Positions 60,109 to 64,000 of a stretch of 64,000 bases of DNA are shown here, piece by piece (positions within the stretch are counted from its first letter, which is position 1; each line of letters opens with the position of its first letter). A program made the translations under genes and the position numbers. A model generated the notes under the pieces. It was not told the origin of the DNA and did not search any database. It worked only from the letters and a program-made list of their open reading frames with translations. The DNA is from Acinetobacter geminorum (lineage in GTDB: Bacteria > Pseudomonadota > Gammaproteobacteria > Pseudomonadales > Moraxellaceae): the NCBI RefSeq assembly GCF_013009345.1, contig NZ_JABELE010000009.1, positions 124,001 to 188,000 of the forward strand, read 5' to 3'.

Positions 60109-60138
60109 GATGAGCCGTTGCATGAATATCGGCTCATC
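60109..60138 (+). terminator. Partial terminator-like hairpin between nadV and the NrtR-like gene
   Basis: GATGAGCCG (60109-60117) / CGGCTCATC (60130-60138), followed by ATTTTCATT. It swallows an ATG at 60118 that would otherwise be a candidate start for the next gene. It may reduce transcription of the regulator relative to nadV. Confidence 0.6.
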
Positions 60139-60159
60139 ATTTTCATTGAGAGACTGAAC

Positions 60160-60927
60160 GTGACTATTCAAACTGAACAAGAATTCCTTGCCAGTTATGA
60201 TCGCCGAGATTATGACGCACCTTTACTCACAGTCGATATGGCTATTTTCTCGGTATTTAATGGTCAGTTACAGGTATTACTCATTAAGCGGCCCAACTTT
60301 CCAGCCAAAGACCAATGGGCTTTACCGGGTGGTTTTGCCGATTTAACCCATGATCAAGATTTGATGGCCACGGCTTATCGTAAGCTGGTCGAAAAAACAG
60401 GGATTGCTTCACCTTACTTGGAACAAGTTGCCTCTGTGGGTAATGCCAAACGTGACCCGCGTGGCTGGGCAGTAACCATTTTGTATTTTGCATTAATTGA
60501 TTTTAATGCCTATCAACATCAAGCTTTGGCTGAGTACAGCGAATGGGTGCCTGTAGCAAAAGCACAAGATTTGGCATTGGCGTTTGATCATAATGAATTG
60601 CTCAGCTTAGCTTTAGAGCGTTTAACCAGTAAAACTCGCTATACCGCATTGCCAGCCAGTCTAATGCCCGAGTTATTTACACTGACCGAGCTGCAGACTA
60701 TTTATGAAATTATTCTTGGGCAATCCTTAGATAAAAAAGCATTCAGGCGCCGTATGATAGAAGCTGGCGCAGTTGAAGAAACTAGTCAAAGTAAAATTGT
60801 GGGCAAACGACCAGCTCAGCTTTACCGCTATGCACTCGATTCTTTTGATTTTATATTCCCACGTTCACTCGAATTACCAAGAAATAAAGAGGGTGAAGAC
60901 AAGCAAAACAATGAGCTTTCTGACTAG
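60160..60927 (+). CDS. nrtR: NrtR-like NAD-salvage regulator (degenerate Nudix domain plus winged helix)
   Basis: A 255-aa protein from GTG 60160. The Nudix fold is residues 15-140, with WALPGGFADL and a Nudix helix TAYRKLVEKTGI. The consensus G-x5-E-x7-REx2EE is broken (no Glu in the first position, RKLVEK instead of RE..EE), so hydrolysis is probably lost, as in NrtR, where the domain senses ADP-ribose. The C-terminal winged helix is in TLTELQTIYEIILGQSLDKK and KAFRRRMIEAGAVEE. It probably represses the operon at the 57647 palindrome. Confidence 0.84.
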   Translation: MTIQTEQEFLASYDRRDYDAPLLTVDMAIFSVFNGQLQVLLIKRPNFPAKDQWALPGGFADLTHDQDLMATAYRKLVEKTGIASPYLEQVASVGNAKRDPRGWAVTILYFALIDFNAYQHQALAEYSEWVPVAKAQDLALAFDHNELLSLALERLTSKTRYTALPASLMPELFTLTELQTIYEIILGQSLDKKAFRRRMIEAGAVEETSQSKIVGKRPAQLYRYALDSFDFIFPRSLELPRNKEGEDKQNNELSD

Positions 60928-61000
60928 CGCATCTTGATGCACTTTTGATTTATAATGCCGCGCTTATGATTGATGTCATGTTTTAATCAGCGCTTTGCCT

Positions 61001-62395
61001 ATGTCACACGTTTCTCCCTGCTTCCAGCAAAACCAGTTTTTTGTGTTGGCGGAATATCTCACTTCACTGCATGAAATTTATCCTGTGAAACATGAGTTTG
61101 CAGGATATCCGGCTGCAATGACATTGGTAGATCGCGTACATTCAGATCATGATATTGCTCCGCTTGAAGCCAGCAAAAGTTATCCTGACTCAATCGATAA
61201 AGTCTTACACTTTTCAGGTAAGGCCCGAGACATACAAGACTTTGAGCATTTTTTAGAGCAAGCTCAAACAGCCAATATTCAAAACTTGTTATTGCTTACA
61301 GGCGATAAACTAAAAGAGCATCATAATGGTCGAGATGGACAGCCGCGTAGTCGTTACCTAGAGTCGGTAAACGCCGTAATGGCTGCCAAGCAACACGGCG
61401 GGTTTCGTATTGGGGTTGCTTTTAACCCATTTAAATATGTTGAAGCTGAGCGTGATGCACAGTACTTAAAACTACATAAGAAAATTAAAGCAGGTGCTGA
61501 CTTTATCATTACGCAATTGGGCTATGACATTGAGGCTTTAAAACAAGCCAAATCATTTTTAACGAAGCATACTTATTCACAGCAAATACTGGCTTGTGTG
61601 ATGCCTCTGACTTTAGGCCGTGCTAACTTCATGGTAAAGCATAAAGTTGCAGGTATTGTGATTACCCCACACATGCTAAAAGTCTTGGCAGATGAAAAAC
61701 AGGCAGGGCATACAGACCGAGTTTATTTACGCTGCGCTTTACAGATTTTGATATGTAAACACTTAGGGTATGCAGGAATTCATTTATCTGCTTGCCATAA
61801 GCCAGAAGAGCAAATGCTGCTTGAAAGCTACATTGAGCAATACAGACATCTGGAGCTTGAAGCCTTAGAAGAGCTTTGGAATTCACTTTGGCAAGTCACC
61901 ACAGGCAAAGAGTTTTCACCTGAAATTGCTCGTTTTTCGCGTCAGCCAACACCTAAACAAATAATTAAATATCGCCAGCTGCATGTTATGCATGAAGCAA
62001 TGTTTGGATCAAAAATTGCTAAAGGCGTTGGACGCTTTATTTTTAAAGCATCTTTTTGGGAAAATGCTTTAGTAGCCAAAGTACTACTTAAAGCAGAAGT
62101 GTTGAGTAAACATAGCCTAGTCGGTTGTGAAAGCTGTGGTCAGTGTCGCCTAAGTGACACTTTATATATATGCCCTGAAACGTGTCCAAAAGGTTTAGCC
62201 AACGGGCCGTGTGGCGGAACAACTTTAGACCGCTGTGAATTTGGTGACCGTGAGTGTATTCATTCAGTCAAAGCAAGACTTGCCAAAGCGGTTGAACAAA
62301 CCGATGTCTTAAAAGAAAAACTCATTCCTACAGTAGCGATTGAAACGAGAGGAACCAGCTCTTGGAAAAATTGGTATTTAGCGACAGAGGTTTAA
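61001..62395 (+). CDS. Methylenetetrahydrofolate reductase-like protein with Cys-rich MTHFR_C domain
   Basis: A 464-aa protein. Residues 1-300 look like the MetF TIM barrel (AGYPAAMTLVDRV, NLLLLTGDKLKEH, GADFIITQLGYD, HKVAGIVITPHML). The last 100 residues contain a Cys cluster, CESCGQCRLSDTLYICPETC and NGPCGGTTLDRCEFGDREC, resembling the MTHFR_C (DUF5981) zinc or Fe-S domain found in some fused MTHFRs. Function is probably folate C1 reduction, possibly ferredoxin-linked, but it is not the standard short MetF (about 290 aa). It follows the NAD-salvage genes by 73 bp with its own ATG 61001. Confidence 0.78.
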   Translation: MSHVSPCFQQNQFFVLAEYLTSLHEIYPVKHEFAGYPAAMTLVDRVHSDHDIAPLEASKSYPDSIDKVLHFSGKARDIQDFEHFLEQAQTANIQNLLLLTGDKLKEHHNGRDGQPRSRYLESVNAVMAAKQHGGFRIGVAFNPFKYVEAERDAQYLKLHKKIKAGADFIITQLGYDIEALKQAKSFLTKHTYSQQILACVMPLTLGRANFMVKHKVAGIVITPHMLKVLADEKQAGHTDRVYLRCALQILICKHLGYAGIHLSACHKPEEQMLLESYIEQYRHLELEALEELWNSLWQVTTGKEFSPEIARFSRQPTPKQIIKYRQLHVMHEAMFGSKIAKGVGRFIFKASFWENALVAKVLLKAEVLSKHSLVGCESCGQCRLSDTLYICPETCPKGLANGPCGGTTLDRCEFGDRECIHSVKARLAKAVEQTDVLKEKLIPTVAIETRGTSSWKNWYLATEV

Positions 62396-62458
62396 GATTT
62401 AAAAACCATACTTGTTTCAGTTAAAATATGCTCAACAGAATTTTATTGACTTAAATTA

Positions 62459-62650
62459 ATGCAAAATCAAAATGATCCAATTCATAATATAGAGCAATTA
62501 GATGCTGAAAATGAGCAAAAGCAAGAAAACTCGGTGCTTAATTCTGTAAATCCTGATCCAGTTGATGTAACAGACTTAATTATTGAGATCGGGAAAGATG
62601 TAGTAGATTTTGCATCTTCTATTTTTGATAACATCGATATAAATTTTTGA
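62459..62650 (+). CDS. 63-aa acidic small protein, function unknown
   Basis: ATG 62459 opens a hydrophilic, acidic N-terminus rich in Asn/Gln/Glu, then a short amphipathic end VTDLIIEIGKDVVDFASSIF. No signal or membrane segment. The ribosome-binding site is weak. It lies 63 bp after the MTHFR-like gene. The family is not recognised. Confidence 0.5.
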   Translation: MQNQNDPIHNIEQLDAENEQKQENSVLNSVNPDPVDVTDLIIEIGKDVVDFASSIFDNIDINF

Positions 62651-62701
62651 TTTTTGAGCTATCTATAGTGAGTTTTACGCAAATATGGAATAAGAAATTT
62701 A

Positions 62702-62885
62702 ATGTCACTTTGTGATCTTGCCACTATAAAGAAGATTAGAAAATTCTTTAATGACAATTTTGAGCAATCCGAAACATTACGAGTGTGGCAAGCAGAATTA
62801 TAAGAAGTTGCTGTGATAATTTTAAGATTTAATAATTGCTAATGGAGTAACTCTAGAAGAAATTTTTAGTGATTTAAATCAGTAA
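62702..62885 (+). pseudogene. Small helical protein gene with nonsense and frameshift
   Basis: ATG 62702 reads MSLCDLATIKKIRKFFNDNF and EQSETLRVWQAEL, then TAA. The same frame resumes with EVAVIIL and, after one extra base, continues DLIIANGVTLEEIFSDLNQ to a stop at 62883. Together this is a plausible helical protein of about 60 aa with two lesions. A terminator follows at 62918. The family is not recognised. Confidence 0.45.
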
Positions 62886-62917
62886 AAAATGATCCGTAAA
62901 TTGTCTAATTTCTAAAT

Positions 62918-62945
62918 AAAAAAGAGTTAAAAGTAACTCTTTTTT
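62918..62945 (+). terminator. Terminator before the last intergenic region
   Basis: AAAAAGAGTTA / TAACTCTTTTT stem with loop AAAAG and a T run. Confidence 0.85.
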
Positions 62946-63577
62946 AACATTAATTTTATTTTTTTATAATATTGGCTTCTTAGGCGTATGTTGGGTTTGG
63001 ATTGTGGGATTCTATATTATTTTACTTAATATAATTAATCAAAAGTTGTCGAAATAGTCTTTTGATAAGTGCTTTTTACTATTTTGACTAAGTCAGAATA
63101 TTTATATTTTATCCTTCTATTAATATTATAAAATTTCTCTACAACTATTTAGTGATTACATAGATCTTTAAATAATTCTACTTAATTAATACAAATAGAA
63201 GGTTAATCTTTAATGTTAGTGAAATAAATCTCTTTATGTGTTAGCTTTTTTTAAATAAATTTAATTTTAGTAATTAATTGATTTTTAATAATAATTTTTA
63301 TTTATTTAAGCTGTTTTTGTAAGCGGTTATTTGAAAAAATATAAAATTACATAATTTTTAAACATAGTTTATATAACTTGCTTTATTGACATAAATAGAA
63401 AAAATATCTGGCAAAGAAGTCAATGATATTTAATTCACTTAAGAACCATAATTTGCACCAAATTTTACGATGTCACGATTCATTGAATAAAACCAAGTGA
63501 AAAGTTACGTAAAAAAGAAATCAATAGTTTTATTGACTTAAATAAAAAATCGAATATTACAAATAAGCGGAATGAAT
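62946..63577. other. AT-rich region upstream of the terminal efflux adaptor gene
   Basis: About 630 bp, extremely AT-rich, with no ORF I can support and no clear palindrome. It presumably contains the promoter of the next gene near its right end. Confidence 0.45.
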
Positions 63578-64000
63578 ATGGATAACGTAGCTCAGCTAGA
63601 AACTGATACTAATTTCCAAAGTCGAAAGAAAATAACTTGGGGTGTTTTTAGTGTCCTACTGTTATTTTTAGTTGCTGGTATCTTATATTATTTTTTTGTA
63701 TATCGATTCTATCAATCTACGGATAATGCTTATGTGCAAGCCGATGTCACTTGGGTGATGCCAAAGATTTCAGGCGAAGTGATGGAGTTATTAATTAACG
63801 ATAATCAGGTAGTAAAAAAGGGGGAAACTTTAGCAGTATTAGATCACCGCGATTATCAAGCTCGTTATGACCAAGCTCGTTCAGTAGTCAGCTTGAAAGA
63901 AGCTGCACTGGGTGTACAGCAGCAAAATGAAAAGTCTGCCAAATCTTCAATTATTGAAGCTCATAGTGGCGTAGTGGCAGCACAAGCTGATTTAACTCGT
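63578..64000 (+). CDS. HlyD/EmrA-type efflux adaptor, N-terminal part (runs off the window)
   Basis: The first 141 codons of a membrane fusion protein. A polar N-terminus is followed by one anchor helix (VFSVLLLFLVAGILYYFFVY). STDNAYVQADVTWVMPKISG and VVKKGETLAVLDHRDYQARY are the typical lipoyl-domain start. The alpha-hairpin then begins and is cut by the window end. A second EmrA-like adaptor after the one at 40854. ATG 63578 is used; another ATG lies six bases upstream in frame. The partner pump is expected just beyond the window. Confidence 0.86.
   Translation, partial: MDNVAQLETDTNFQSRKKITWGVFSVLLLFLVAGILYYFFVYRFYQSTDNAYVQADVTWVMPKISGEVMELLINDNQVVKKGETLAVLDHRDYQARYDQARSVVSLKEAALGVQQQNEKSAKSSIIEAHSGVVAAQADLTR

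Noticed and set aside
60118..60159. ATG 60118 as the start of the NrtR-like protein
   Set aside because: It sits inside a perfect hairpin after nadV, lacks a ribosome-binding site, and adds 14 residues before the conserved N-terminus; GTG 60160 fits better.
63000..63560. Possible small RNA or operator in the last AT-rich gap
   Set aside because: Only AT-rich runs without a stable hairpin or recognisable promoter-terminator pair.
1..64000. CRISPR arrays, insertion sequences or prophage structural genes
   Set aside because: I saw no regularly spaced repeats, transposase motifs or capsid/tail proteins. The only phage-like hint is the C4-like RNA.

Overview
The window looks like chromosome of an Acinetobacter of the calcoaceticus-baumannii complex. 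This is inferred from the AT-rich base composition, the characteristic protein sequences, and the mix of aromatic catabolism with many LysR, TetR, AraC and MerR regulators. No database search was possible, so the species is not resolved. I see no insertion sequence, rRNA or CRISPR array, and no convincing tRNA.

Layout: 1-7.2 kb is a phenylpropionate/cinnamate block (3' end of mhpB, hcaD, mhpT, an MFS gene, hcaR, and mhpA on the other strand). 7.7-12.3 kb holds a hydrolase and an electrophile/redox-stress-like set: an Old Yellow Enzyme, the wreck of a saccharopine-dehydrogenase-like gene, a DHFR-like protein, a MerR regulator and a DJ-1/PfpI protein. Two of its promoters share the same MerR-type 19-bp-spacer dyad. 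12.4-14.3 kb has an NDH-2-like flavoprotein gene broken by one amber codon and its Rrf2 neighbour. 15-19.6 kb has an MBL-fold hydrolase with its TetR regulator, and a DUF2946-like protein with a TonB receptor.

19.7-26.6 kb opens with a C4-antisense-RNA-like structured RNA, an 18-codon leader ORF whose ribosome-binding region is complementary to that RNA, a terminator, and a TetR-type gene. It continues with a lipoprotein, a secreted MBL enzyme, a LysR regulator and a membrane PQQ dehydrogenase, then ends in a decayed copy of the TetR 3' end. 26.7-32.3 kb is an accessory patch of small orphan genes carrying a repeated terminator-like element with covarying stems. 32.3-40.8 kb has LysR plus paired DMT half-transporters, the 5' fragment of a CdiB/ShlB-type TpsB gene bracketed by a duplicated LysR 3' end, and a beta-alanine catabolic block (LysR, aminotransferase, malonate/methylmalonate-semialdehyde dehydrogenase, permease).

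40.8-46.6 kb has an EmrAB-like efflux pair with TetR, and AraC plus an alcohol dehydrogenase. 46.7-57.5 kb has a PepSY membrane protein, a secreted multicopper oxidase and a secreted tyrosinase in tandem, a siderophore-type ABC importer with a GNAT protein, AraC, and a TauE/SafE exporter. 57.6-62.4 kb is an NAD-salvage operon (PRPP synthetase, NadV, NrtR-like regulator) with a perfect palindromic operator, then a MetF-like protein with a Cys-rich C-terminal domain. The window ends in small ORFs and the start of another EmrA-like adaptor.
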